Source: Brumimicrobium ulvae (GTDB lineage Bacteria > Bacteroidota > Bacteroidia > Flavobacteriales_D > Crocinitomicaceae). Taken from it: a stretch of DNA of 64,000 bases. The notes under the pieces are model-generated. The model ran no database searches, was not told where the DNA came from, and saw only the letters and a list, made by a program, of their open reading frames with translations. The translations under genes were made by a program, and so were the position numbers. Shown one piece after another: positions 47,477 through 56,122 of this stretch (positions are counted from its first letter, which is position 1; each line of letters starts with the position of its first letter). The DNA is taken from the NCBI RefSeq assembly GCF_947504225.1, contig NZ_CANNGT010000001.1, positions 464,013 to 528,012 of the forward strand, read 5' to 3'.

Positions 47477-48577
47477 TTATTTTTTCATTAAGGAATTACG
47501 CTTTTTCAACCTGAGGAACCAACTTGACTTATTGATGATAAAAAAGAATACACTAAAAAGAATCAATAAACAAACAAAGAAAATCAACAATACCCAATTG
47601 CTTGTGGTTACACCTAGGTAAGATATGAATATGATAATGAGGAAATTGGATACTCCAAGCACAAAACTAGCTCTTCTATGGGAGATGCTGAAAGTGTCAA
47701 TAATAATGTGGTGGATATGAGAACGATCTGGTTTAAAAGGATTTTTCTTTTTGGCAATACGAATAAAGAAAACGCGTACAGTATCAAAGAAAGGGATGAT
47801 CAATATAGCGCCAATAACGATGGGTAAGTTTTCAGCCCTAATCGGCAATCTCTTTAAGGCCTCAATGTCGAGTGACAAAAAAGAAACAGCCATAACCCCA
47901 ATGATAAACCCGAGAATCATTGATCCAGTATCTCCCATAAAGATTTTTTGCTTCGATGAAAGGTTGAACCTTAAAAAGGCCAATAATGCACCAATCATAA
48001 CTGCACACACAAGAAATAGAAATTGACTTTCAATGGCATAGAAAAACCATCCAAATGCAGAGAACATGATAATTGAAACAGTTGCAGCAAGTCCGTCTAT
48101 TCCATCAATAAGATTAAGGGCATTAATTATTGCAACCATTATAAATATCGCTATTGCTCCACCGAGAATGGGGTCTAAATCTTCAATTCCCATAAAGCCA
48201 TTGAGCGAATCTATTTTTCTCCAATAGTGGAATACAAATAAGGTTACCGCAGCCAATTGTGCCAACAATTTTGTTAAGGGTGCTAAAATCATTAAATCAT
48301 CTTTTAACCCCACGATAAACAAGATGGTCAAGCCAGGAATAAGTGATATGACTATGTCGCTAGGATCGTATGGAGAAATGAAATAAAAAGAAAGCATGAG
48401 GATGACATAAAATGCAATTCCACCCAGATTAGGTGTAGGCTTTTCATGCGAAGATCTATGGTCTGGTTCAGCAGTCAAGTTTTTGGTCAACATTAAACCT
48501 CTAATTTTAGGGGTTAAATAATAGCCCGCTAAAAAAGCAGTTATAAAAACGATAATACTGAATACTAAAATATCCAT
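47477..48577 (-). CDS. WecA/MraY-like UDP-sugar:polyprenyl-phosphate transferase
   Basis: This is a 366-residue, 10- to 11-span glycosyltransferase-4-type integral enzyme. I place the start at the ATG at 48577 (MDILVFSIIV), as the upstream start adds an unlikely polar extension. Catalytic motifs: EKPTPNLGGIAFY, GLKDDLMILAPLTKLLAQ, NLIDGIDGLAATVS, FMGDTGSMILGF with the Asp pair, and HIHHIIIDTFS near the C-terminus (the H-I-H motif of WecA). It transfers a HexNAc-1-phosphate to undecaprenyl phosphate. It is next to the polysaccharide locus, so it may start a different glycan. Confidence 0.92.
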   Translation of the reverse strand: MDILVFSIIVFITAFLAGYYLTPKIRGLMLTKNLTAEPDHRSSHEKPTPNLGGIAFYVILMLSFYFISPYDPSDIVISLIPGLTILFIVGLKDDLMILAPLTKLLAQLAAVTLFVFHYWRKIDSLNGFMGIEDLDPILGGAIAIFIMVAIINALNLIDGIDGLAATVSIIMFSAFGWFFYAIESQFLFLVCAVMIGALLAFLRFNLSSKQKIFMGDTGSMILGFIIGVMAVSFLSLDIEALKRLPIRAENLPIVIGAILIIPFFDTVRVFFIRIAKKKNPFKPDRSHIHHIIIDTFSISHRRASFVLGVSNFLIIIFISYLGVTTSNWVLLIFFVCLLILFSVFFFIINKSSWFLRLKKRNSLMKK

Positions 48578-48736
48578 AATGATTTGGTTATGATAAGCAC
48601 TAGACTGCATGTCTATCTGCCTATCTTCAATTTAGGTTAAAGTGCATGCAAATATAGAGATATAATTTTTCAAAACCTTTTATGTCAATAATTTATTTGT
48701 TTAGTAACCTAGGTAGTTGTTTGATTAAATACTGTT

Positions 48737-49411
48737 TTAGTCCAGTAAGTCGGGCCTGCGTTCTTTTGTTCTTCGATATGCCTCTTCTTCCCTGTATTCT
48801 TCAATTTTCTTGAAATTTCCAGAAAGTAAAATATCAGGAACTTTATGTCCTTTGTAATCTGCTGGACGTGTGTAAATAGGAGGCGAGAGCAAATTATCTT
48901 GGAAACTGTCTGTTAATGCTGAAGTTTCATCATTCAAAACTCCTGGTAGCAATCGAATTATACTGTCTGCAACAACGGCAGCGGCCAATTCTCCACCTGA
49001 AAGAACATAAGAGCCTATGGATATTTCTTTGGTAATGAATAACTCACGCACACGTTCATCGACACCTTTATAATGTCCACATAAAATAATGATGTTGTCA
49101 ACTCTACTCAATTGGTTAGCTGTAGATTGTTCAAACAACTCTCCGTCTGGAGTCATGTATATAATTTCATCGTATTTACGTTGCGATTGAAGTTCTTCTA
49201 TACATGCTGCAATGGGTTGTATCGACATCACCATTCCTGCTCCACCACCATATTGATAGTCATCTACATTTTTATGTTTATCGGTAGAATAGTCACGAAT
49301 GTTATGAATATGAACTTCTGCCAAGCCCTTATCTTTGGCGCGTTGTAAAATAGAATGACTGAATGGTCCTTCTAATAACCCCGGAACAACTGTTAAAATA
49401 TCGATACGCAT
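48737..49411 (-). CDS. trmD: tRNA (guanine37-N1)-methyltransferase TrmD
   Basis: This is a 224-residue SPOUT enzyme. I use the ATG at 49411 ([22 protein letters not shown]). It has [27 protein letters not shown] (knot SAM site), [30 protein letters not shown] and the C-terminal [21 protein letters not shown]. It makes m1G37, preventing frameshifting. The usual rplS/rimM neighbours are absent here. Confidence 0.95.
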   Translation of the reverse strand: MRIDILTVVPGLLEGPFSHSILQRAKDKGLAEVHIHNIRDYSTDKHKNVDDYQYGGGAGMVMSIQPIAACIEELQSQRKYDEIIYMTPDGELFEQSTANQLSRVDNIIILCGHYKGVDERVRELFITKEISIGSYVLSGGELAAAVVADSIIRLLPGVLNDETSALTDSFQDNLLSPPIYTRPADYKGHKVPDILLSGNFKKIEEYREEEAYRRTKERRPDLLD

Positions 49412-49750
49412 GGTGCAAAAATAGTGAATTAAGAGGTCTCTTTGTGTTCTCGGTGTAAATTTTATCACTTCTCCCTATAAACCACACTAACTGACAAAAA
49501 AGAGATGCAGTATTTATCACTTTGTTTAACAAAACACTCAAATTATTGTAGGTCAGTTTGACTACCTTTTGTGGCTAAGTGAGACCGAGGTGAATGGAGA
49601 TCAATCGAGAAATATGAGGTGGTCAGTAGTGTTGGCCCTTTGTTATATTTTCTGCACTTCCGATAATTTTTATCCTATATTAACATTTGACTTTTTATAA
49701 CAAGTTGAGATTGTGAAATATCACAAGGCTTTCTGCTTTACCTTTGTGAT
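49412..49750. other. Intergenic region upstream of the SirB1-like gene
   Basis: 339 bases divergent between trmD and the SirB1-like gene. A TACCTTTG -7 element is at 49739-49746. A minus-strand 70-codon frame exists but shares the trmD start region and looks random. I see no RNA gene or terminator. Confidence 0.5.
49739..49746 (+). promoter_or_regulatory. Bacteroidota -7 promoter element, possibly for a leaderless transcript
   Basis: TACCTTTG matches TAnnTTTG and ends only 4 bases before the GTG start at 49751. This implies a leaderless or near-leaderless mRNA. No well-placed TTG is visible. Confidence 0.45.
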
Positions 49751-50638
49751 GTGAGAACAAAAACTTCAATACACGCTTTAATAAAACTTATGGATGATTC
49801 GGACCCAATGGTCGTGGAACACGCCAAAAATAAATTATTAGAATATGGTGTTGAAATTATTCCTGAATTGGAAGTAATGGAAGAAGATTGCTTCTCGCGA
49901 CCTAGTCAAATTGAAAATGTTTCTGAAGTTTTAAGTTGCCTTCGATTTCACAGGGTGAAAAATGCTCTTCAGGATTGGTTAGCCTCAGACGATAAAAGTC
50001 TAATGCAAGCGGTTTATACCATTTGTACTTATCAATTTCCAGATTTAAAAATAGAAGAATTTACTTCGAAATTTCGTGATTTGAGGCACCAGTGCTGGAT
50101 GGAAATGAATTCAAGACAAACCAGTTTCGAAAAAGTAGATGCACTGAATAAAGTCTTTTTTGATGTTTTTGATTTCATTAGGGTTGAAAAAGTACCTTAT
50201 TCGCCATTCGAAATATATGTTAACTCTGTCCTAGATACTAGAGAAGGTACGGATTTATCCTTGGGGCTAATTTACAGCATGGTGGCACAATCCTTAGACA
50301 TACCAATTTATGGAGTTACGACAATGAACAATAGAGCGCCTTTTGTTTTGGCTTATTTAGACAAAGACAATTTGCTTTCAATATTGGATTGGGGAATAGA
50401 CAATAATGGAGTTCTATTCTACATTGGCGTAGGAACAAAAGGATTGATCATTGACCCACAGCAATTAAAAGAAGCTTATCTTTCTGAAGGATTGCCACAA
50501 AACCGAGCACAATTTGAACCTTCTCCAAATACTGTGATTATTAAAAAGTATTTACTAGACATTAAACGAAGCTATTCAAATCAACCGCAATTCAGATATA
50601 AACTCAGAGATATCGAAGAATTATTGGAGTTGTTTTAA
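49751..50638 (+). CDS. SirB1/transglutaminase-like family protein
   Basis: This is a 295-residue protein with a GTG start; the ATG 13 codons on would cut off the first helix. N-terminal HEAT-like helices (SIHALIKLMDDSDPMVVEHA) are followed by a SirB1-like transglutaminase-fold region. The segment EGTDLSLGLIYSMVAQSLDIPIYGVTT corresponds to the family's 'NR-x-G-x-P-I/L-SLS...LGL...GV' motif, although the catalytic Cys/His set is not evident. A C-terminal helical tail (about 240-295) follows. Function in bacteria is unclear. Confidence 0.7.
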   Translation: MRTKTSIHALIKLMDDSDPMVVEHAKNKLLEYGVEIIPELEVMEEDCFSRPSQIENVSEVLSCLRFHRVKNALQDWLASDDKSLMQAVYTICTYQFPDLKIEEFTSKFRDLRHQCWMEMNSRQTSFEKVDALNKVFFDVFDFIRVEKVPYSPFEIYVNSVLDTREGTDLSLGLIYSMVAQSLDIPIYGVTTMNNRAPFVLAYLDKDNLLSILDWGIDNNGVLFYIGVGTKGLIIDPQQLKEAYLSEGLPQNRAQFEPSPNTVIIKKYLLDIKRSYSNQPQFRYKLRDIEELLELF

Positions 50639-50761
50639 TGGTAGTTCAGAAACAAGTTGTACTACAACCCCTCATCTTCTTGGTTTAAAGCATTAAAAGA
50701 TATGCTTTATTTAATTTTCATGAATATATAAGATTATTTCTTTGACGAATTATTTTTCTGA

Positions 50762-52423
50762 CTACAACTTATACTCTGAAAGAGGTTTTGGAAAATCTTC
50801 AGGATTAGCCACAAGATGATACCTTGGGTCATCTACATCGTCCACAATTACTTCCTTAAACTTAGGACTTGCTTTGTACATTAGGTTTTTACAATCTTGA
50901 CTTAAGTGTTTTAACTTGATGGTTTTTCCTTCGGCTTCATATTTCCCAACAATATTGAAAATTGCTTCTAATGCAGAATGATCACTAACTCTTGATTCAA
51001 CAAAGTCAATGATTACTGAGTCAGGGTCGCCTTTCGGATCAAACTTTTCGTTGAAGGCTTGAATGGAACCAAAAAATAAAGGTCCCCAAATTTCGTAAAC
51101 TTTTGTTCCGTCTTCTTTGAATCGTTTTCTTGCACGAATTCGAATTGCATTTTGCCATGCGAAAGATAGCGCAGAGATGATAACACCAACAAAAACGGCA
51201 ATGGCTAAATCGAAGATTACGGTAACAGCAGAAACGATGATCAATACCACGGCATCCGATTTCGGTATCTTTTTAAGAATACGGAAACTTGACCAAGCAA
51301 AAGTTTGGATGACCATCATAAACATTACTCCAACCAAAGCAGCAATGGGAACTTGTTCAATTAATTTATCGGTAAAAAGAATAAAAGTCAGCAAGGTCAA
51401 AGCCATCATTATTCCAGATAAACGTCCTCGTCCACCAGCGTTGATGTTAATTACCGTTTGTCCAATCATTCCACAACCTCCTGTTCCTCCGAAGAGTCCT
51501 GACATGATGTTTCCGGTACCTTGTGCAATACATTCTTGGTCACCATTTCCTCTAGTTTCAGTCAATTCATCAACCAAATTCATGGTCATTAAGGATTCTA
51601 TTAATCCTACAGAAGCCGCTAAGAATGCATAGGGGAGAATGAACTTTAAAGTATCGAGATTAATGGGGAGATTTTGCCAGAGTTCCATGTTTAAAGTTGG
51701 AAGTTCTCCTTTTAACCCTGTTCCTCCACCTTCAACAATATAAGAACCCACAGTAGAAACATCTAAATCAATTCCAATGGTGATTAATGTTGTAACTAAG
51801 ATTGCAGTCAAAGCTGCTGGAATTTTCTTTGTTAATTTAGGCAATAACCAAATGATTCCCATGGTAAGAAGTACAAGGCCAATCATAATGTAGAGCTCTG
51901 TTCCATGCATAAATGTACTCACGTATTCTTTTACACCATCATCAGAAATAACCAATTCTTTATGAGAGAACATCTTAACTTGAGCCCAAAAAATAACAAT
52001 AGCCAAACCGTTTACAAATCCCATCATCACTGGATGTGGAATCAGCCTAACAAAACGACCAAGTTTGAATACACCAGCTGCTATTTGAATAATACCCATC
52101 AGGATCACACAAGCCATGAGGTAGAAGAACCCCATGTTCTCTACAGGTTGATCAAAGAGCATTCCTTTGGTGTGGCCATCTGCAATCATCGTTACGAAAA
52201 TTACCGCTACGGCACCTGCAGCACCCGAAATTAATCCAGGTCTTCCCCCAAAAATAGCGGCGACCAAACCTACAATAAAAGCTCCAGTCAGTGCCATCAG
52301 TGGATCTATTTGCGCCACAAAAGCGAAGGCTACTACTTCAGGAATCATCGCTAATGATACTGTTACTCCACTTAGAATATCGTTTTTCGGATTAGTGGTG
52401 AACCTTTGGATAAATTTATTCAT
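50762..52423 (-). CDS. SulP family inorganic anion transporter with STAS domain
   Basis: This is a 553-residue SLC26/SulP transporter. It has about 12 spans in the first 410 residues, with LSGVTVSLAMIPEVVAFAFVAQIDPLMALTGAF and GLFGGTGGCGMIGQTVININAGGRGRLSGI. A STAS domain covers about 440-550, including PDSVIIDFVESRVSDHSALEAI. The family carries sulfate, bicarbonate or molybdate-like anions; no operon partner narrows the choice. Confidence 0.93.
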   Translation of the reverse strand: MNKFIQRFTTNPKNDILSGVTVSLAMIPEVVAFAFVAQIDPLMALTGAFIVGLVAAIFGGRPGLISGAAGAVAVIFVTMIADGHTKGMLFDQPVENMGFFYLMACVILMGIIQIAAGVFKLGRFVRLIPHPVMMGFVNGLAIVIFWAQVKMFSHKELVISDDGVKEYVSTFMHGTELYIMIGLVLLTMGIIWLLPKLTKKIPAALTAILVTTLITIGIDLDVSTVGSYIVEGGGTGLKGELPTLNMELWQNLPINLDTLKFILPYAFLAASVGLIESLMTMNLVDELTETRGNGDQECIAQGTGNIMSGLFGGTGGCGMIGQTVININAGGRGRLSGIMMALTLLTFILFTDKLIEQVPIAALVGVMFMMVIQTFAWSSFRILKKIPKSDAVVLIIVSAVTVIFDLAIAVFVGVIISALSFAWQNAIRIRARKRFKEDGTKVYEIWGPLFFGSIQAFNEKFDPKGDPDSVIIDFVESRVSDHSALEAIFNIVGKYEAEGKTIKLKHLSQDCKNLMYKASPKFKEVIVDDVDDPRYHLVANPEDFPKPLSEYKL

Positions 52424-52491
52424 TGTTCTTGACTCTCTGTTTTAAGTGGGTGCAAAAATACTTATAATTTTCTGAACCTATCAAACAGATG

Positions 52492-52971
52492 CTATCCATT
52501 CCTTAATCTTCGGTGATTTAATTTTCTTTCATCTTCTTTTTTATAGGACCAATAAAATATTTGTGGTAAAACAGTAAGTGAAAGTATCATACAAATTAAT
52601 AATCCTCCTACAATCATGATGGGCAAAGGTTTTTGAATTTCAGAACCCATTCCTGTTGATAATGCGGCTGGAAAAAGCCTCATAGAGCCCATTAATGCAA
52701 TCATTACAATTGGACGAACTTCAGCTTTTTTTGGAATGGTATTCTTTTCCTTCATTAAAGGAAGGGTAATGAACTTTTTGACCTCTTCAGCACTTCGTTC
52801 TGGCCATTGTGTAATGATTCTCGCTCGTGTATTGGTTACATCTGGGAAAGCTTCAATAGGTGTGTTCACCAAGCTAATGATTCCGGTAACAATCAATACT
52901 CCGGTAAGGAAAAATACAATAATGGAATTCTTTAACGAAAAAGCTATTATGTTTTGAATGAACTTTTTCAT
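52492..52971 (-). pseudogene. Remnant of a CzcA/CusA-type RND efflux pump with a large internal deletion
   Basis: The frame encodes 159 residues. The first 68 or so match the N-terminus of heavy-metal RND pumps: a first membrane span, then NTPIEAFPDVTNTRARIITQWPERSAEEVKKFITLPL. From about residue 70 it jumps to the far end of the same family: VRPIVMIALMGSMRLFPAALSTGMGSEIQKPLPIMIVGGLLICMILSLTVLPQIFYW (the last spans). About 850-900 central residues, including the periplasmic loops and the proton-relay helix, are missing. It cannot pump. The start codon overlaps the stop of the fusion-protein remnant (TAATG), as in an intact operon. Confidence 0.82.
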
Positions 52972-53318
52972 TAATCTATATTTTGAAGGTTTTTAATTTG
53001 CTCGTAAATCAACAGATGGTCTTTGGTGATGATTTTTTCACTTGTGCTCAAGTCATCCTCGATGTAACATGTTCCTTTGATTTGTCCAATGTATTCGACT
53101 GCCCTGGTTTTTAAATTACAGTCATCTTCATAAATAACAATGTAATTTTGATTGTTGTCAAAAATGAGCGCAGCAGTGGGAATGGTCAATACTTCTTTCT
53201 TTGTTTCTTCTATAGCAATAACGTCCACAAACATTCCCGGTTTAAACAACAAATCCTCATTTTGAATGGTAACACGTGCTTTAATTACACCAGATTCACT
53301 GTCTAAGACGTGTGACAA
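52971..53318 (-). pseudogene. C-terminal remnant of the partner membrane fusion protein (CzcB/CusB type)
   Basis: Only about the last 115 residues remain: SHVLDSESGVIKARVTIQNEDLLFKPGMFVDVIAIEE, typical of the beta-barrel to membrane-proximal region of RND adaptors. The front two-thirds, including the signal peptide and lipoyl/hairpin domains, is gone, and the sequence is fused in a different frame to the response-regulator remnant near 53325-53335. A TTG at 53318 is the earliest start codon, but no real initiation is likely. Its stop is shared with the start of the pump remnant. Confidence 0.78.
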
Positions 53319-53332
53319 CGCGTCCTTCTTCT

Positions 53333-53683
53333 TTAAATTAGCGCATTGACACGGAGCATCAGTTCTTTCATAAAGAAAGGTTTGGTTAAGTAGTCATCAG
53401 CACCTTGGTTGTCTCCTTCTATTTTATCTTCAAGTTCACGAAATGCGGTCAGCATAATTACTGGGGTTTGTGTATTGAAATCACGAAATTGTTTGCAGAT
53501 TTCTAAACCATTAATAAAAGGAAGGTTAATGTCTAATATGGCACAATCTTAAATGTTTTTCTTTAACAATTTCATTCCTATTTGATCATCAAATGCGGTT
53601 TCCACAGAATAACTCTCTGAAAGTAAAGCCTCTTTAATATTGGTGTTTAAATCTGGATCGTCTTCAATTATCAAAATTTTCAT
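53333..53683 (-). pseudogene. Remnant of an OmpR-type response regulator (receiver domain only) with an internal TAA
   Basis: Read through, 116 codons give a complete receiver domain: ILIIEDDPDL with the acidic pocket, DCAILDINLPF with the phospho-Asp, VIMLTAF, and DDYLTKPFFMKELMLRVNALI. Codon 45 (53549-53551) is TAA just before DCAILD. A further TAA at 53333-53335 ends the frame where the helix-turn-helix DNA-binding domain should begin. The DNA-binding domain, the histidine kinase and the outer-membrane partner genes are all missing. A CusR/CzcR-like regulator fits the adjacent metal-efflux remnants. Confidence 0.8.
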
Positions 53684-53780
53684 TGTACTACTTTAATCTA
53701 AACCTTGTCAGTGAACCAGCTGACTTGTTTTATATAAGAATAATTTTCTGTAAATTGGTCAGTTCTAAATATAAGAAATT

Positions 53781-54119
53781 ATGATTTCAAAATACATTCT
53801 TTTCGGATTGACATTTATAGCAAGTGTTATTTCCTATGGTCAAACAGTTTATAGTGTTGATTATGAAAGTCGTGCAGATGTCAAAGTCTTTGTTGTAGAT
53901 TATGAGAGTCGCGCTGATTTGTTGGTGTATAAAGTCGATTATGAAAGCAGAGCTGGAAAGAATGATGGAAAATGGTTTTTTGTAGATTATGAAAGCCGTG
54001 CAGATAAAAAGATTTTTTTCGTTGACTATGAAAGTAGAGCAGATTTAAAAATTTTCTTTGTGGATTATGAAAGCAGAGCAGGTTGGAAAAATAAAGCCAA
54101 AAAGCAGTTGATGTATTAA
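53781..54119 (+). CDS. Secreted protein with six VDYESRA repeats
   Basis: This is a 112-residue protein with a signal peptide (ISKYILFGLTFIASVISYGQ). The mature protein is six copies of VDYESRAD/G separated by short hydrophobic spacers, with a period of 13 residues and one 16-residue step. The spacers (VKVFV, LLVYK, KKIFF, LKIFF) alternate basic and aromatic residues. It resembles the small Bacteroidota 'DUF6150' proteins as I remember them, a name that needs checking. It likely forms a compact beta-rich fold. It is monocistronic. Confidence 0.7.
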   Translation: MISKYILFGLTFIASVISYGQTVYSVDYESRADVKVFVVDYESRADLLVYKVDYESRAGKNDGKWFFVDYESRADKKIFFVDYESRADLKIFFVDYESRAGWKNKAKKQLMY

Positions 54120-54156
54120 GTATTTTGACAAACATTAATTTTCAAAACAATTCCCT

Positions 54157-54972
54157 TTGAATAAAATAACAGAACAATCTAGTAATTACGATAGCCTAGA
54201 GTCGCTAAGCGTACAAGAACAATTAACAGCAATGAATAAAGAGGATCAGTTGGTTCCTTTGGCTGTTGAGAAAATTATTCCAGAAATTACTGCATTTGTA
54301 GAGGCTGCACTAGAACGCATGAAAAAAGGCGGTCGTTTGTTCTACCTTGGTGCGGGAACCAGTGGTCGACTTGGAATTTTAGACGCTTCTGAATGCCCAC
54401 CTACTTTTGGGGTTGAACAAGGTTTGGTGGTTGGATTGATTGCTGGAGGTGACGCTGCGATTCGAATTGCTGTAGAAAATGCAGAAGATAATCGCGATTT
54501 AGGCTGGAAAGAATTGGAGGAGTATAAAATTCAAACTGATGATATCGTTGTTGGAATTGCTGCTTCAGGAACAACTCCTTATGTTTTGGGGGCCTTAGAA
54601 AAAGCCAATGCAGCAGGAAACCTTACCGCAGGAATTACTTGTAATCCTGATAGTCCATTGAGTAAACTTGCACAACATGCTTTGGTGGCTGTGGTTGGTC
54701 CAGAATTCGTAACTGGAAGTACACGATTGAAGTCGGGAACTGCACAGAAATTAATTCTCAATATGATTTCAACGAGCCTTATGATTGGACTTGGACGGGT
54801 TCAAGGAAACAAGATGGTTGATATGCAATTGAGTAACGCAAAACTTGTGATCCGTGGTGCAAATATGGTTGCGGAACAATGTGATATTGGGTTTGAAAAA
54901 GCTAAAGCACTTTTACTGGAGCATGGCTCTGTTAGAAAAGCAGTAATGGCTTATGAAGCTATTCAGAAATAG
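54157..54972 (+). CDS. murQ: N-acetylmuramic acid 6-phosphate etherase
   Basis: This is a 271-residue SIS-domain lyase with a TTG start. It has the fingerprint LFYLGAGTSGRLGILDASECPPTFG, the mid AASGTTPYVLGAL, PEFVTGSTRLKSGTAQKLILNMIST, and KMVDMQLSNAKL. It splits D-lactate from MurNAc-6-phosphate in cell-wall recycling. Its terminator is at 55050-55078. The usual murein-sugar kinase neighbours are absent. Confidence 0.95.
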   Translation: MNKITEQSSNYDSLESLSVQEQLTAMNKEDQLVPLAVEKIIPEITAFVEAALERMKKGGRLFYLGAGTSGRLGILDASECPPTFGVEQGLVVGLIAGGDAAIRIAVENAEDNRDLGWKELEEYKIQTDDIVVGIAASGTTPYVLGALEKANAAGNLTAGITCNPDSPLSKLAQHALVAVVGPEFVTGSTRLKSGTAQKLILNMISTSLMIGLGRVQGNKMVDMQLSNAKLVIRGANMVAEQCDIGFEKAKALLLEHGSVRKAVMAYEAIQK

Positions 54973-55049
54973 AAACGAATTCTGAGGTGATTAAGTGTAA
55001 ATTAATCTCCAGTTTGAAAGATTCTTACAACTAGACTGATATTTCTCAC

Positions 55050-55078
55050 AAGTAGGCTAAGGCTCTCGAAGCCTACTT
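55050..55078 (+). terminator. Terminator of murQ
   Basis: The perfect 9-bp stem AAGTAGGCT/AGCCTACTT has an 11-nt loop and a TTTTT tail on the plus strand. Its right arm includes the stop codon of the opposite-strand gene, so it may also mark that gene's end. Confidence 0.65.
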
Positions 55079-56122
55079 TTTAACTTTCATAAAAAGCAGT
55101 ACGAATAATAAAGCGAGTCCCAAAATAATCATTATGAGAATGGGATAGTCAATCCAAGGCAGATAATCTTTTTTGACTTCTTTTTTGGGAGCAGGGTATA
55201 AGGCCTTCATTGATACAGTATCTTCAGGTGCTACTTTTTCAATATAATCATCTTCTAAACGATATCTGTTTTTAATGATTTTCCCGAACTTATTTTTAAA
55301 ACTGATGAATAAATACCTTTTCTTGTTCATTTCATTAATGACCTGATTGTATTTGGTCACTACTTCTTTGTCATTTTTATTGTAATGTCTTGAACCAGAG
55401 TAATAAAAATAGGCGTTGGTTAAATAAAAATAATCTCGCTGAAAGTCAGCCATTTCCTCAAAGGCTTTCGAAAGAACATAATCTGCATCGTCGTGGAGGA
55501 TTGTAAATTGACGAAATGCAGAATCAATCGCAAAGGCAATATCGACCAATCTGTTTTTATGTGGTGAAACATTACGTTTCATCTCTTCTAAGGCAGGGTC
55601 TTTTAAAACGGAGAAAATAGCTGTAGAATCTGGAATAAATGTATTTGTTCTGTTGGCAATATATGCTTTTACAAGGTCTTGATAGGCTGATTTTACACTG
55701 TAAAACGCATTTGAATTTTCCCTTAAGGTTTTTTCATTATACGCCGCAAGTAATTCAAACCTTTTGGTTTTAAATAAAGTTGTTCTGTACAATGATTTGG
55801 CGTGAGGTTCAGCAATGGTGTCGGTGTTTAATCTTGAAAAAACGCTTAAAGCCAATTCAAACTTCTGTAAATAAACATTTTCATAAGCATAGAACATACT
55901 GTCTTGTGCTGTCCAAAGCGGCATTGCATTTTCATGGATTTGTAAAATTCGATTGTAAATGTATGTTGGAGGTTTGGGCTGACGGTCATAATTGAGCACT
56001 TCAAACAAATAGGTGTTCTCTTGACGGGGCGGTTCTTCATAGCTTAATTGTTGTCCTATGACAATTGAGTTACAAGCGAACAATAAATAGATAAGCGTTA
56101 CATATTTCATCATTGTTTTCAT
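55073..56122 (-). CDS. Secreted/membrane-anchored hypothetical protein
   Basis: This is a 349-residue protein with a signal peptide (MMKYVTLIYLLFACNSIVIGQ) and a C-terminal membrane span (about 325-345) followed by MKVKK, so it is probably anchored with its bulk in the periplasm. The body is helical and rich in Tyr and Asp. No family is recognised. It starts inside the stop of the DUF4159 gene (ATGA overlap), so they are coupled and probably work together. Confidence 0.7.
   Translation of the reverse strand: MKTMMKYVTLIYLLFACNSIVIGQQLSYEEPPRQENTYLFEVLNYDRQPKPPTYIYNRILQIHENAMPLWTAQDSMFYAYENVYLQKFELALSVFSRLNTDTIAEPHAKSLYRTTLFKTKRFELLAAYNEKTLRENSNAFYSVKSAYQDLVKAYIANRTNTFIPDSTAIFSVLKDPALEEMKRNVSPHKNRLVDIAFAIDSAFRQFTILHDDADYVLSKAFEEMADFQRDYFYLTNAYFYYSGSRHYNKNDKEVVTKYNQVINEMNKKRYLFISFKNKFGKIIKNRYRLEDDYIEKVAPEDTVSMKALYPAPKKEVKKDYLPWIDYPILIMIILGLALLFVLLFMKVKK

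Noticed and set aside
51117..51632. 171-codon frame antisense to the SulP transporter
   Set aside because: It is a shadow of a strongly supported gene, with shadow-type residue bias and no family match.
7205..53683. TAA recoded as a sense codon
   Set aside because: Many intact genes in the window end in TAA at the expected length, so it is a working stop.
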